Source: Methylococcales bacterium (lineage in GTDB: Bacteria > Pseudomonadota > Gammaproteobacteria > Methylococcales > Methylomonadaceae). From it: a stretch of DNA of 64,000 bases. Position numbers and translations under genes: made by a program. Under the pieces are notes generated by a model that saw only the letters and a list, made by a program, of their open reading frames with translations, made no database searches and was not told where the DNA came from. The DNA is taken from assembly GCA_026398895.1 (NCBI GenBank), contig JAPLRZ010000043.1, positions 27,718 through 91,717 of the forward strand, written 5' to 3'. Shown in pieces: positions 27,025 through 37,500 of this stretch (positions within the stretch are counted from its first letter, which is position 1; every line of letters begins with the position of its first letter).

Positions 27025-27690
27025 TTAGAATCGTAATTGTAAATTCAATTTAAAATATAATTTATTATTTTTTTCTAAATATAATTTACCGAATCGATGG
27101 CGTGTTGTCGAAGGGGTATCTAATTTAATATTTTCGTATAAATAGGTTCTTAATGTGGCTAACTCAATAATATGAAATGCAACACAATCACCTGTATTTT
27201 TTATCACAATACTACCATTGGCTTCATAATTACCATCCCATTTACTACCCGCAAAAAAACCTAATAACACATCAACCAATAATTTTTGAATTTTATTTTG
27301 TAATAAGGCTTTATCACCGTAGTTAATTTTTTTATTTAACAAACCTTGTTCATGCACAAAATCGACTATTTTACTCACAGAGCTAATACGTTGTTTATAA
27401 AAAGCCAATAATACATAAGCAATAATTTCAGGCATAAGTGAATCAACCATTTTTAAATTATAGGTCATAGTATCTTTCTCTGCGCCAATGTAAATAAATA
27501 TCCCACCCTGATTTTCAATGGCTTCGAGCCTATCTTTGAGTTTTGTTGCAGTATTAATGGCATTAATTTCGTCAATTCTTGAGCTGTCTAAATTATCAAT
27601 TTGAAAGATAAAATTAGTATTACCTGAAGCATTTAATAGTGTGGGTTTCGCACCTAAATAGGATTTTATGGCAAAACCTTGGTTATTTTT
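27025..27690 (-). pseudogene. C-terminal two-thirds of an HpaII-type restriction endonuclease, out of frame
   Basis: The frame is open from a stop at 27691-27693 to 27025 and reads NNQGFAIKSYLGAKPTLLNA, then NTNFIFQIDNLDSSRID, YIGAEKDTMTYNL, and an end FKLNLQLRF. This continues the nuclease that begins in the other frame at about 28103. Joined, the two parts give about 360 residues, close to the HpaII-family nuclease length. The break falls in the A run 27686-27690 of the minus-strand sequence AGAAAAATAACC; one extra A would restore the frame. A 147-codon piece starting at 27468 could be translated on its own but would lack the front of the enzyme. Confidence 0.8.
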
Positions 27691-29015
27691 CTAATAAAAT
27701 TTTCTTTAGAAATATCTAATGATATATCAGCTTTTTGTGAGCTGTGACCACCTTTAACCACATTAAAACCTAACGTATCTTGAATGATTTTAAATGTCGC
27801 TAAGGCAAATGTGCCTTTGCTGTTTTTAATATCTGCAATTATTCGCTGTAAAATATCAGGGGTAATTATATCTGAAATAATAACAGTACGTTTTTCGCCT
27901 GTTTTTTTATTAGCAATCTCTATGGTTGATTTATTTAAAATAAAAAATTCTAAGTCTAAATTTTGCGTAGTGACTTTATGCACCGTAAAAAAATCATCGG
28001 TAGTATTTAACTGAGCATCTGCTAAAAATAATTGTTGTTCTAGTAATAATTTAATGAACAGTAACAATTCGCTCCACTCACCTTTATTATAGGTTGCTTT
28101 CATTGCAGTATCCTGAGTATTTAACGTATCCATATAAGTAATAATATTACGCCCGACTACTTCAACAGCATCAACTGCCACGCTATTACCTAATTGTTTA
28201 ACCGCTTGGGTATTCGATACAGGAAAATGAAATTCATCAGGAAAGCCCTGCATTTTTCGTGCTTCAATATAGGATAATTTACGCACCACATTATCGACTA
28301 AATAAGCATCCCAATTGCGTCTATCTTCAATATTTGAACCACGCCCGCCGACACGCAAGGTAAAGCCAATATCACGACTGCACTGTCCTCCCCAGACATC
28401 ACTCATGTTGAATTTTAAGGGTTTAGGCATAGGAAAATTAAAGCCACGCATAAAATCTTCGTCTCTAAAACCAACGATAAAAACACGAGGGCGTAATTGT
28501 GGCAAACCATAATCCGAGGCGTGTACTATTTTATGATAAAACGAATAATTTAATTCGTCTTCTAAGATAGTACGAATGATTTTAAAAGTTTTACCTGAAT
28601 CGTGATTAACTAAACCGCGTACATTCTCCAAAAAGAAGGCTTTAGGTTTTTTAGCTTCAATAATATCGACGATATTAAAAAATAAATTACCCCGTTCGGA
28701 ATTATGATTATCGTTAAAGCCGCGTTTATACCCTGCTTGGCTAAATGGTTGACAGGGAAAGCCTGCGCATAATAAATCAAAATCTGGAATATCATGGGGC
28801 ATGATGTTACGAATATCATTATTGAACAGACCATTATTAAATAACTCAGGCGAAATAGTTTTATAGTTATATTGGTAAGTTTTTCGTGCCTGACTATCTA
28901 TTTCTGAAGCAAATACACATTCCCCGCCTAAGCGGTGCATGGCAAGATGAAAACCACCTATCCCTGCAAATAAATCAATAAATTTGAATTTGATAGCGTT
29001 AGTTGATTGACTCAT
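27666..29015 (-). CDS. C5-cytosine DNA methyltransferase (HpaII-like) fused in frame to the N-terminus of an HpaII-type nuclease
   Basis: 449 residues. Residues 1-300 are a complete C5 methyltransferase: motif I FIDLFAGIGGFHLA, motif IV AGFPCQPFSQAG with the catalytic Cys, VI FFLENVRGL, VIII QLRPRVFIVGF, IX EARKMQGFPDEF, X QLGNSVAVDAV. Without a stop the frame goes on into residues 305-449, MKATYNKGEWSELLLFIKLL onward, the start of an HpaII-family restriction enzyme. Met305 (28101-28103) has its own AGGA 7 bases upstream, so the nuclease may also start there. The nuclease part then shifts frame near 27690 and ends early. CCGG specificity is inferred from family resemblance only. The region is A/T-rich and interrupts rbfA-truB, indicating acquisition. 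Confidence 0.87.
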   Translation of the reverse strand: MSQSTNAIKFKFIDLFAGIGGFHLAMHRLGGECVFASEIDSQARKTYQYNYKTISPELFNNGLFNNDIRNIMPHDIPDFDLLCAGFPCQPFSQAGYKRGFNDNHNSERGNLFFNIVDIIEAKKPKAFFLENVRGLVNHDSGKTFKIIRTILEDELNYSFYHKIVHASDYGLPQLRPRVFIVGFRDEDFMRGFNFPMPKPLKFNMSDVWGGQCSRDIGFTLRVGGRGSNIEDRRNWDAYLVDNVVRKLSYIEARKMQGFPDEFHFPVSNTQAVKQLGNSVAVDAVEVVGRNIITYMDTLNTQDTAMKATYNKGEWSELLLFIKLLLEQQLFLADAQLNTTDDFFTVHKVTTQNLDLEFFILNKSTIEIANKKTGEKRTVIISDIITPDILQRIIADIKNSKGTFALATFKIIQDTLGFNVVKGGHSSQKADISLDISKENFIRKITKVLP

Positions 29016-29081
29016 TTAACAATGATGATTGATGGTGTATTTATAGCGCGTTGCAATGACTTCATACCAATTCACAATTGA

Positions 29082-29106
29082 AAAGGCGCGAATAAATCGC
29101 GCCTTT
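29082..29106 (-). terminator. terminator after rbfA
   Basis: Stem AAAGGCGCG/CGCGCCTTT with a 7-base loop, 9 bases past the rbfA stop, with TTTTC following on the minus strand. It separates the rimP-rbfA operon from the restriction-modification genes. Confidence 0.8.
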
Positions 29107-29114
29107 CGTTATCG

Positions 29115-29486
29115 TTAGTCGTTTGGTTCGGGAGGATTATGAATCACATCACTCAACAATTCTGCTACCCGCATTCCTGTATCAAACGAGGTATCGTAGT
29201 GAAAACGCAACGTGGAAATGTGCCGTAGGCGCATTCGTTTGGCGAGTTCGTGGCGTATCATCGGAGCGAGTTCGTTCAATAATTTAATATTGTCGCGTTT
29301 GCTTTGATCATCGCTATTTAATACGGTGACATAAATTTTTGCCACCGCTAAATCTTTGCTGACCACGACTTCGTTGATGGTGACAAAACCTAGGCGCGAA
29401 TCATCAATATCACGCTGCAAAATGAGCGATAGCTCTTTTTGCATTTGTGAGGATACTCGCGCGTTGCGCCCAAATTCTCTTGCCAT
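29115..29486 (-). CDS. rbfA: ribosome-binding factor A
   Basis: 123 residues: MAREFGRNARVSSQMQKEL, SRLGFVTINEVVVSKDLAVA, AKIYVTVL, and RHISTLRFHYDTSFD. RbfA binds the immature 30S subunit near the 16S rRNA 5' helix during late maturation and cold adaptation. It starts 2 bases after the infB stop. Confidence 0.96.
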   Translation of the reverse strand: MAREFGRNARVSSQMQKELSLILQRDIDDSRLGFVTINEVVVSKDLAVAKIYVTVLNSDDQSKRDNIKLLNELAPMIRHELAKRMRLRHISTLRFHYDTSFDTGMRVAELLSDVIHNPPEPND

Positions 29487-29488
29487 GA

Positions 29489-32209
29489 TTACAGTTCCCG
29501 TCTAACTTCGGTGCGTTCAAATACTTCGATTTGATCGCCTGCACGGACATCGTTGTAGTTTTTCACACCGATACCACATTCCATGCCCATTTTAACTTCG
29601 GCTGCATCGTCTTTGAAGCGGCGTAAAGATTCTAACTGTCCTTCATAAATAACCACGTTTTCACGCAGTACGCGGATAGGTAGATTACGCTTAACAAAAC
29701 CATCGACTACCATACAACCTGCAATTGCACCGAATTTGGGTGATTTAAAGACATCACGCACTTCAGCCAAACCAACAATGGTTTCTCTGATTTCAGGGGC
29801 TAACATACCGCTGATTGATTTTTTAACTTCGTCTATCGCTTCATAAATGATGCTGTAGTAATGTAAGTCGATGCCTTTTTCTTCAATCATTTTACGCGCT
29901 GTAGCATCGGCACGGACGTTGAAGCCCATTAATATTGCGCCAGACGCTAAGGCTAGATTAGCATCACCTTCGTTAATACCACCGACTCCGCCATAAACGA
30001 CTTTAACTTCTACTTCGTCATTGGATAAGGCAATCAGTGAACTACGCAACGCTTCTAAGCTGCCTTGTACGTCGGTTTTTAACACCAAATTAACACTCGC
30101 TAATTCGCCTGATGCCATGCGTGAAAATACTTCGTCCAATTTAGCGGCTTGTTGTGCGGCATGGCGGGTGAATTTTTTACGGTCTTCACGATGCTTCGCT
30201 AAATCTTTAGCGATACGTTCGTTTTGTACCACTAAGAATTCATCACCTGCATTGGGTGTGCCTGATAAACCTAGAATCTCCACAGGTTCACAAGGTCCAG
30301 CTTCTTTAATAGGTTTACCGTTTTCATTAAACATGGCGCGAACTCGTCCATATTCATGTCCACATAACACCATTTGTCCGTTTTCTAGTTTTCCTTTTTG
30401 AATCAATACGGTAGATACTGCACCACGTCCTTTATCCAGACGCGATTCAATGACAACACCTGAGGCTGCACCGTCAAAAGGGGCTTTAAGTTCTAAAATT
30501 TCGGTTTGTACAATCAGAGCTTCAATGAGTTCATCAATACCTAAGCCTGTTTTAGCAGAAATTTGTAAAAATTGGACATCGCCGCCCCATGCTTCTGCCT
30601 GTACACCAATCGTTGCCAATTCTTGCATGACCTTATCTGGATTAGCACCCGCTTTATCCATTTTGTTCATGGCAACAATGATAGGCACATTGGCAGCTTT
30701 GGCGTGTTCAACGGCTTCTTTGGTTTGTGGCATTACGCCATCATCAGCGGCAACAACGATAATAACTACGTCAGTCACATCCGCTCCCCGCGCCCGCATG
30801 GCAGTAAATGCCGCGTGACCTGGAGTATCAAGGAAGGTAACAGAACCGTGGTCTGTTTTGACTTGATAGGCGCCGATGTGCTGGGTAATGCCGCCCGCTT
30901 CACCTGCGGCAACACGGGTTTTACGAATGTAATCGAGTAATGAAGTTTTACCGTGATCGACGTGTCCCATGATGGTAACAATAGGAGCGCGAGGCTGTTC
31001 TATGCGGTTATCTTCTTCGAGAGCTTCGGCGAGCATTTCTTGCTCAAGATCATCTTCACTTTGCATAATGGCTTTATGACCCATTTCTTCAACCAAAATC
31101 ACCGCTGTGTCTTGGTCGATGGCTTGGTTAATAGTTGCCATAATGCCTAATTTCATCAACTGCTTAATGACTGCCGCTGCTTTGACATTCATTTTTTGCG
31201 CAAGATCAGAGACAATAATCATCTCAGGAACGGTCACCTCATAAACAATCGGTGCGCTGGGCATTTCAAACTGATGCTTGCCTTCAGGTTGATTAACATT
31301 GCGTTGCGGGGCTGATTGCTTGCCTTTTCTCTTGCCGCGCTTGCCATCTTTACCCGATGAGCGTCCACCGCCCTCATCTGGTTTTCTGTTCGGTGCGTCG
31401 GGTTTCGCCGCTTGTTGTTGTCTGACTTTGTCAGCATTTTTCTTAATAGACTCTTCCAAGCGACGCTCTTTCTCTTGTTGTTTTTTTCGGGCTTCTTCAG
31501 CTTCTTTGGTTTTAGCTGACTTCTCTTTGTTTTTCTTTTCTTCTTTAATTTTTAAGGCTTCAAATTTGGCTTCTGAGCCAATATCTACAGTTACTTCACT
31601 ACTGTTTTCGGCTTCCAAATTATCGTCAGGAGTAAGCTCAACTTTTGGTTTAACTTTATGATTGTTTGGCTTAGCTTTATTGTCTGATTTGGTTTCGACG
31701 GGTTTTATTTTTTCGGCAACCGTAACAACAACTTCTGGTACTTGAGGCTTCGGTTCAACTGGCACGATTGGTTCGATGATGGGTTCAACAATTTTGACTG
31801 GCACAACCACTTCAACCACTTCACTGACAATAGGTTTTTGTGGCTCGATTAGCTCAACTTTAGGCTGTTCTACGGGTTTGCGTTCCTCAGTCTCTGGGCG
31901 TTTTATATAGGTTTTCTTTTTACGCACTTCAACACTGATGGTTTTTGTGGAGCTACCTGGCACACTGACTTGTTTAATTTCAGTGACTTTTCTGCGTTCT
32001 AAGATGACTCGTTTTGGTGAATTATCGCTTTCACCTTGCGCTTTACCATGACTTTTACGCAAATGCGATAGCAACTGCATTTGTTGTTCGTCATTGATAA
32101 CATCATCCGCTGTTCTGGCAGCTAAGCCCGCTTCTTGCAGTTGTTTTAATAACTGGTCTAACGGCGTTTTTACCATGTCGGCTAATTGTCGTACTGTTTT
32201 ATCGCTCAT
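29489..32209 (-). CDS. infB: translation initiation factor IF-2
   Basis: 906 residues. N-terminal IF2_N domain ([19 protein letters not shown]), a long charged linker (about 60-315) with [23 protein letters not shown] coiled coil, a second IF2_N ([19 protein letters not shown]), then the GTPase: G1 [10 protein letters not shown]3 DTPGHAAF, G4 [10 protein letters not shown]5 SAKTG, followed by domains II, III and IV. It brings fMet-tRNA to the 30S P site. The initiator tRNA gene heads the same cluster. Confidence 0.97.
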   Translation of the reverse strand: MSDKTVRQLADMVKTPLDQLLKQLQEAGLAARTADDVINDEQQMQLLSHLRKSHGKAQGESDNSPKRVILERRKVTEIKQVSVPGSSTKTISVEVRKKKTYIKRPETEERKPVEQPKVELIEPQKPIVSEVVEVVVPVKIVEPIIEPIVPVEPKPQVPEVVVTVAEKIKPVETKSDNKAKPNNHKVKPKVELTPDDNLEAENSSEVTVDIGSEAKFEALKIKEEKKNKEKSAKTKEAEEARKKQQEKERRLEESIKKNADKVRQQQAAKPDAPNRKPDEGGGRSSGKDGKRGKRKGKQSAPQRNVNQPEGKHQFEMPSAPIVYEVTVPEMIIVSDLAQKMNVKAAAVIKQLMKLGIMATINQAIDQDTAVILVEEMGHKAIMQSEDDLEQEMLAEALEEDNRIEQPRAPIVTIMGHVDHGKTSLLDYIRKTRVAAGEAGGITQHIGAYQVKTDHGSVTFLDTPGHAAFTAMRARGADVTDVVIIVVAADDGVMPQTKEAVEHAKAANVPIIVAMNKMDKAGANPDKVMQELATIGVQAEAWGGDVQFLQISAKTGLGIDELIEALIVQTEILELKAPFDGAASGVVIESRLDKGRGAVSTVLIQKGKLENGQMVLCGHEYGRVRAMFNENGKPIKEAGPCEPVEILGLSGTPNAGDEFLVVQNERIAKDLAKHREDRKKFTRHAAQQAAKLDEVFSRMASGELASVNLVLKTDVQGSLEALRSSLIALSNDEVEVKVVYGGVGGINEGDANLALASGAILMGFNVRADATARKMIEEKGIDLHYYSIIYEAIDEVKKSISGMLAPEIRETIVGLAEVRDVFKSPKFGAIAGCMVVDGFVKRNLPIRVLRENVVIYEGQLESLRRFKDDAAEVKMGMECGIGVKNYNDVRAGDQIEVFERTEVRREL

Positions 32210-32224
32210 AATTCTACCCCTTGG

Positions 32225-33745
32225 CTACTCGTTTTGTGCCTGCGCAGACGAACGCAAATATTTACGAGCCTCCACAATCAACTTTCCCGCACGTTCTTCA
32301 CTTATCTCTGCAATATCTAACAGATCGTAAGTGGACTGATCCGCTAAATCTTCTATGGTCAAAATACCATGACTTGCCAAACTGTGGGCTAAATCATTAT
32401 CCATATCGTCCATTTCCAGCAAACTTTTTGCAGGCTGTGCGGTTTCTATTTTTTCTTCATCGGCAATCGCGCTGATAAGCAGCGCATCCTTTGCCCGACT
32501 TCTCAGTTCATTAATTAATGACTCATCAAAGCCTTCAATTTCCAACATTTCACTGACGGGAACATAGGCAATTTCTTCAACACTGTTAAAACCAACTTCT
32601 GCCAAAATTAAGGCAATGTCTTCATCAACACCCAGTTGAGCCATAAACAATTGTTTAACTTTACCGACCTCCGCTTCCGCGTTTTGTTCCGCTTTAGACG
32701 CGTCAATGACATTGAGTTCCCAACCCGTCAGTTGGGTGGCTAAACGAACATTTTGACCGCCACGACCAATCGCTTGTGATAAATTATCTGAACTAACCGC
32801 TAAATCCATGCAGTGTTTATCTTCATCGACAACAATGGATTGAATTTCTGCGGGTGACATCGCGTTAATAACAAACTGGGCTTCACTTGGATTCCATAAA
32901 ATAATATCAACCCGTTCGCCCGCTAATTCGTTAGTGACTGACTGCACCCGCGAACCGCGCATACCGACACACGCACCCACAGGGTCTAAACGGGGATCGT
33001 TACTTCTAACCGCTAATTTAGCTCTTGAACCCGCATCACGCGCCGCACCCATGACAGTAATCATGCCTTCGCCGACTTCGGGTACTTCTAAACGAAATAA
33101 GGCAATCAGTAATTCGGGAGCAGTACGACTGACAAATAACTGCGGCCCGCGTGCCTCTAAACGCACTTCTTTTAAATAGCCACGAATACGGTCGCCAATA
33201 CGCACAGGTTCACGCGGAATCATGTCTTCTTTGGCAATATAGGCTTCAATATGTCCACCTAAGTCCATATAAACACTGCCTTTTTCGATGCGTTTAACAA
33301 TACCTGTTACTAATTCACCGACCCGACTTTCATAGGCATCAACAATTTTTTTACGTTCGGCTTCGCGTACTTTATGAATAATAACTTGTTTAGCCGTTTG
33401 CGCGGAAATACGACCAAAATCCACTGAATCAATTTCTTCTTCGATAATGTCCCCAACTTGAATATTAGGATCATCGAATCTAGCGACTTCTAGCAAAACT
33501 TGTGTCGTCGGAAATTCAACATCACCATCGATTTGTGGGTTTGCGTCTACTACATCCCATTGGCGGAAGGTTTTGTAATCACCGTTTTTTCTATCGATCG
33601 TTACCCGTGCTTTAATTTGATTAACGTGACGTTTGATAGTGGCACTTTCTAATGCAGATTCTATTGCTTGAAAAACAATTTCTTTTTCTATTTCTTTTTC
33701 ATTAGAAAAAACTTCGACTACCATTAAAATTTCTTTATTTGCCAC
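32225..33745 (-). CDS. nusA: transcription termination/antitermination factor NusA
   Basis: 506 residues. N-terminal RNA polymerase-binding domain 1-125, S1 domain (VTGIVKRIEKGSVYMDLGG) about 135-200, KH1 with DPVGACVGMRGSRVQ, KH2 with QAIGRGGQNVRLA, then two C-terminal acidic helical repeats (about 365-420 and 440-500), as in E. coli-type NusA. It regulates pausing, termination and rRNA antitermination. It overlaps the rimP gene by 11 bases. Confidence 0.97.
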   Translation of the reverse strand: MANKEILMVVEVFSNEKEIEKEIVFQAIESALESATIKRHVNQIKARVTIDRKNGDYKTFRQWDVVDANPQIDGDVEFPTTQVLLEVARFDDPNIQVGDIIEEEIDSVDFGRISAQTAKQVIIHKVREAERKKIVDAYESRVGELVTGIVKRIEKGSVYMDLGGHIEAYIAKEDMIPREPVRIGDRIRGYLKEVRLEARGPQLFVSRTAPELLIALFRLEVPEVGEGMITVMGAARDAGSRAKLAVRSNDPRLDPVGACVGMRGSRVQSVTNELAGERVDIILWNPSEAQFVINAMSPAEIQSIVVDEDKHCMDLAVSSDNLSQAIGRGGQNVRLATQLTGWELNVIDASKAEQNAEAEVGKVKQLFMAQLGVDEDIALILAEVGFNSVEEIAYVPVSEMLEIEGFDESLINELRSRAKDALLISAIADEEKIETAQPAKSLLEMDDMDNDLAHSLASHGILTIEDLADQSTYDLLDIAEISEERAGKLIVEARKYLRSSAQAQNE

Positions 33746-34220
33746 TCTTGCCTCCTTTTTCTTTAAAATATTCAGGCAGCAAACGCGCCTTACTCATGGC
33801 ACTAAAAGGCACATCAAAAAACTGCCCTTCTTCTGATAGCGTAATGATGTCACCTTCTACTTTTTCAATTAGCCCCGTGACTCTTCTACGACCTATAATC
33901 GTTTTGAATAAATGGACGGAAACAGTGCTGCCAATAAACTGTTCAAATTGACTGACTTTAAAAAAAGGTCTATCCGCACCAGGAGAAGAGACTTCTAATT
34001 GGTAAAAACCTTGTATAGGGTCTTCTACATCAAGAACACCGCTGAGTTGATGACTGACTTTAGTGCAGTCTTCCACTAAAATTCCATTTTCGCTGTCAAT
34101 ATAAACTCGTAACAGACCGTGTTTTGGATGCGGATTATAGTCAATGCCAACGCATTCATAACCCAAGCCTTCCACAATCGGTTCGATTAAGTTGACCAAA
34201 TGCTCAGGAGCCTGTTTCAT
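33735..34220 (-). CDS. rimP: ribosome maturation factor RimP
   Basis: 161 residues: IEPIVEGLGYECVGIDYNP, LLRVYIDSENGILVEDCTKVS, and LEVSSPGADRPFFK, then an SH3-like C-terminal domain (FIGSTVSVHLFK). RimP assists early 30S maturation. First protein gene of the rimP-nusA-infB-rbfA operon. Confidence 0.96.
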   Translation of the reverse strand: MKQAPEHLVNLIEPIVEGLGYECVGIDYNPHPKHGLLRVYIDSENGILVEDCTKVSHQLSGVLDVEDPIQGFYQLEVSSPGADRPFFKVSQFEQFIGSTVSVHLFKTIIGRRRVTGLIEKVEGDIITLSEEGQFFDVPFSAMSKARLLPEYFKEKGGKSGK

Positions 34221-34242
34221 TTTTCCTCACTTACTTTCGCAC

Positions 34243-34266
34243 AAAAAAAAAGAGCCAAAGGCTCTT
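34243..34266 (-). terminator. terminator between the fMet tRNA and rimP
   Basis: Minus-strand stem AAGAGCC/GGCTCTT followed by nine T residues. It lies in the rimP leader, so some read-through or an internal promoter is needed for the operon. Confidence 0.85.
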
Positions 34267-34311
34267 CCATTAACACTCATAATAGTAGGCTTCTTAAAAC
34301 CGAAGCCTAGA

Positions 34312-34341
34312 AAATAAAAAACCCCATATAATAATGGGGTT
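34312..34341 (-). terminator. terminator just after the fMet tRNA
   Basis: Minus-strand stem AACCCCAT/ATGGGGTT followed by TTTTAT, starting 8 bases past the tRNA 3' end. Tandem with the terminator at 34243-34266. Confidence 0.85.
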
Positions 34342-34348
34342 CATTGTC

Positions 34349-34425
<77 letters not shown>

Positions 34426-34438
34426 ATTGATTTGGACA

Positions 34439-34466
34439 ATTATAAAGACTTTATAATTTAAAGCAA
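34439..34466 (-). promoter_or_regulatory. sigma-70 promoter of the fMet tRNA
   Basis: Minus-strand TTGCTT (34461-34466), a 16-base spacer, then a perfect TATAAT (34439-34444), 13 bases ahead of the tRNA 5' end. Confidence 0.75.
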
Positions 34467-34554
34467 GCTGTTTCTACCTAAAGTCTTGAAATCTCATATT
34501 CTGCACTCTGAAAACTGATGTATCCTACTTATCCCATTTTTTCGCACTCTGAGG

Positions 34555-37500
34555 TTATAAAAAACCATTTAACAGCAAGTTTTCTAGTAGCATAACCCCT
34601 CCCATACCGCCGAAAGGGAGAAGTAAGGCTTGAAAAGCTGGCGCATGAGTGAGTGGTTGAAAAGCTCCCTCATTCATTCCCTGTATTTTCGTTATTATTA
34701 AGTCTATTTGTTTTTCCATAGCACTACAATCATCTTTATTTTCATCGAGTAGACCACTCAAGCTTATTTTCATGTTGGCAATGTGCGTTATAACGTCTTC
34801 TCTAACTTGTTCAGTGACTATTCTCAAATAAAATGCACTGAATAGTGTCAGTGCCGTTGTAATCAGTAATACGATTGCTAAGCCGATTGGCATATTCCAG
34901 TTATCAAAAATTTTGCTACGCGCAAAAATCATCAACGCCAAAATAATAAAAGGATAATAAACCAATCGCCCAACCACTTTGGTATAGGCAGCGATAAATT
35001 GAATATCCAGCCATGCGTCCAAATGGTATTTATTATTATTTTCCAGTGTCTTGCGTAATGTTTTCCACTTATGGCTCTCAAATAACAAACTATAACTGTA
35101 CAGTGCTTTTGGGGGCCAAACAGAATGTAATCCCAAATAAAAAATAGGTAGATTTGGTTTTTTTGATGTTGGTGTAGTGCGAAGCACGTTTAATTGTTTA
35201 ATCATTATTACGCCATGCAGAGTAATGACAAACACTGTCATCAGCAAAACAACAAATAGAGGAACGCTAAAGCAGTTGAGTACGAGAGTATTCGCCTTAA
35301 AACTGATGCCGCCTCTATAGGGAACAAAAGGCGAATCAATAATAGAGAATCCTAAGCATAGAAAGACAATTGATAACACGGCTATTGAACCACCACACCA
35401 ATAAAGATTCTTTGCTGAACAATGGTCTTGCCATAATTCTGCCACATCCTTTGGATGAGGTGTAGAAAGTTTAAAATATTCCTTTAGATTTTGATTATTA
35501 TGTAGGACAGCGATTATGGCATCTACTATAAATAAGCAACTTAAAATGCCCGCAAACAGACGGATAAGCTCAGAAGGCCAAAGGCTAATACCTGCATTCA
35601 AAAAAAATGGTTCGCCGTCTTCTCCCAATCCTATTTCGCTTTCAATGATAGAAAGGCTTTGATAACTAAGCCAAGTTATTACCAACGTCCAAAGTAACAA
35701 AAACCCAATTAGCCACCACTGTAAATTTTTTTGTATAGCAATATCGTTGATTCTCAAATAATATTTACTGCCAAAATAGAAAATAGGCAGAGTCCAAGAA
35801 ACCAAAGTCAAAATAAAAATGACTGGGCGCATAATCGATAAGTAAGCATTATCTAAGGGAATCGATTGGATTATCTGAAAGCTGGCATAGCAAGTCCAAA
35901 TCATTACACCAGCTCCCAATACAGAAACTAAAATCAGTGTCCAGAGTATCCATTTCAATGTCAATGATGTCGTAAAATACCGATGATTACGCATAAAAAA
36001 ATGGACAGCCACCATTATCCAAAGAGCTAAAGCAACCCCAGCAACGATAAGACTGGGTTTAAAATTTTGTGCAAGGGGTTTAGGATGTGCATTGAGACAA
36101 CCCTGCAACTTCTCACAGTCATTACCTTTTCTGTTACTGTTGATGTTGCTATAGTTCAATGGGATAGCCTGATTACTGGCAGTCTCAAATAACCGAGCTG
36201 TGCCGAGCATATCATTGATGTTCTGCTGAATTTCCTGCTGATTTACTGGTTTGCCATTGGCGGCATCCAATGCAATTTGAATGGCAAAAAAATTCGCGGT
36301 TTGGTAGCTATCTCGAAACGGGGGGATAGTCTTTTGTAGGTTTTCTGCAAGTTGTAAATCAAAGCTAGAAGCGACCACAAGATTTCGAGTGAAATCAAAT
36401 TCTTTAGGGTGCATGAGCCGCATATCCAAATCTGTGGTAAAAAAGATAACGTCTGGAAAATACGGTTTCAATGCTTTTAAAACCATTAATTTATCATACG
36501 CATCACTACCCAACACCCCGATGGCTTTGATCTTTTGTTTATTATTTTCTAGTTTTTGTTTTAGGGTATCAATACGCACCGCCAAACGGCGTAAATAGTC
36601 TTGCTGGTTTTGACCTTCTGATCTTTCCAGATCAATCTCTGCATCGCTGTCTTTCTCCTTTTTAGATTTTTCAGTGTTTTTTTCATCTCCTGGAATAATC
36701 CCATCTAATCCACGCATATAACTGAAAGGATGAATCCAGTTAATATTTGGCTGTTCACATTTATTTTCGCGTATGTTTTCTTTTGAACAATAGCTTTCCA
36801 TTTTCACCAGTTGATGTTTCATGGCATCAGGCAGTCCACGTCGCCCATAAATAGTATCCCATTCAGAAATAATAACGACATGGTCTTTATTATCGGATTG
36901 AAAGTGGTTAGAAGAAGATGGCAGAATTTCAAGTCCTCTACGCTGCAATTCTATAAATAGTTCTTTTGCAATATCGTAGTCGGTAAGACTGGTTCGGGTA
37001 AACAATGAAGCTAAATTCAGACTTTCAAGGTATCGTTGAATGCTTTTTTGCTGATAACCCCATTCTTCGCTGTTATTCCAAGTAGGAGGTATTTTCATAC
37101 CAGGCCAATCACCTGTAGCCATAGCGTTATAGTATTTAAAATCATATTTCTGAGTTATTGGTTTCTTGTCCTTTAAGTAGTGATAATTCGTATCAAGTTC
37201 ATCAAGCATAACTTGTAGTGTGTTAGAACTAGCGGGGCCTATGAATTTGAATTCTAAATTGACAGGGGTTATAGGATTTTTTACTTTTTTCTTTACAGCA
37301 TCCTTCTCTACTTTCTTCTTTATATTCACAGCATTCTTCATTAGCGTGACAAAACTCTGTGTCGTTTTAAGAGGCTCAGATATAGAAGAAAATACGGTAT
37401 CATCTAGCCATAAAACCAGCACAGGAGCAGAGGGAGTATCATCGTCAGCCTTAAACCACTCAAAAGGAATTTTTTTAGGCATAAACTTTATGTATTCATC

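Noticed and set aside
27683..27692. Programmed -1 frameshift in the HpaII-type nuclease
   Set aside because: The sequence AGAAAAATAACC is not a canonical X XXY YYZ slippery heptamer and no clear downstream stem was seen. A lost A in the run is the simpler reading, although slippage on the A run cannot be excluded.
31299..31661. Plus-strand frame opposite the charged linker of infB
   Set aside because: Low-complexity shadow of the Lys/Glu-rich linker.
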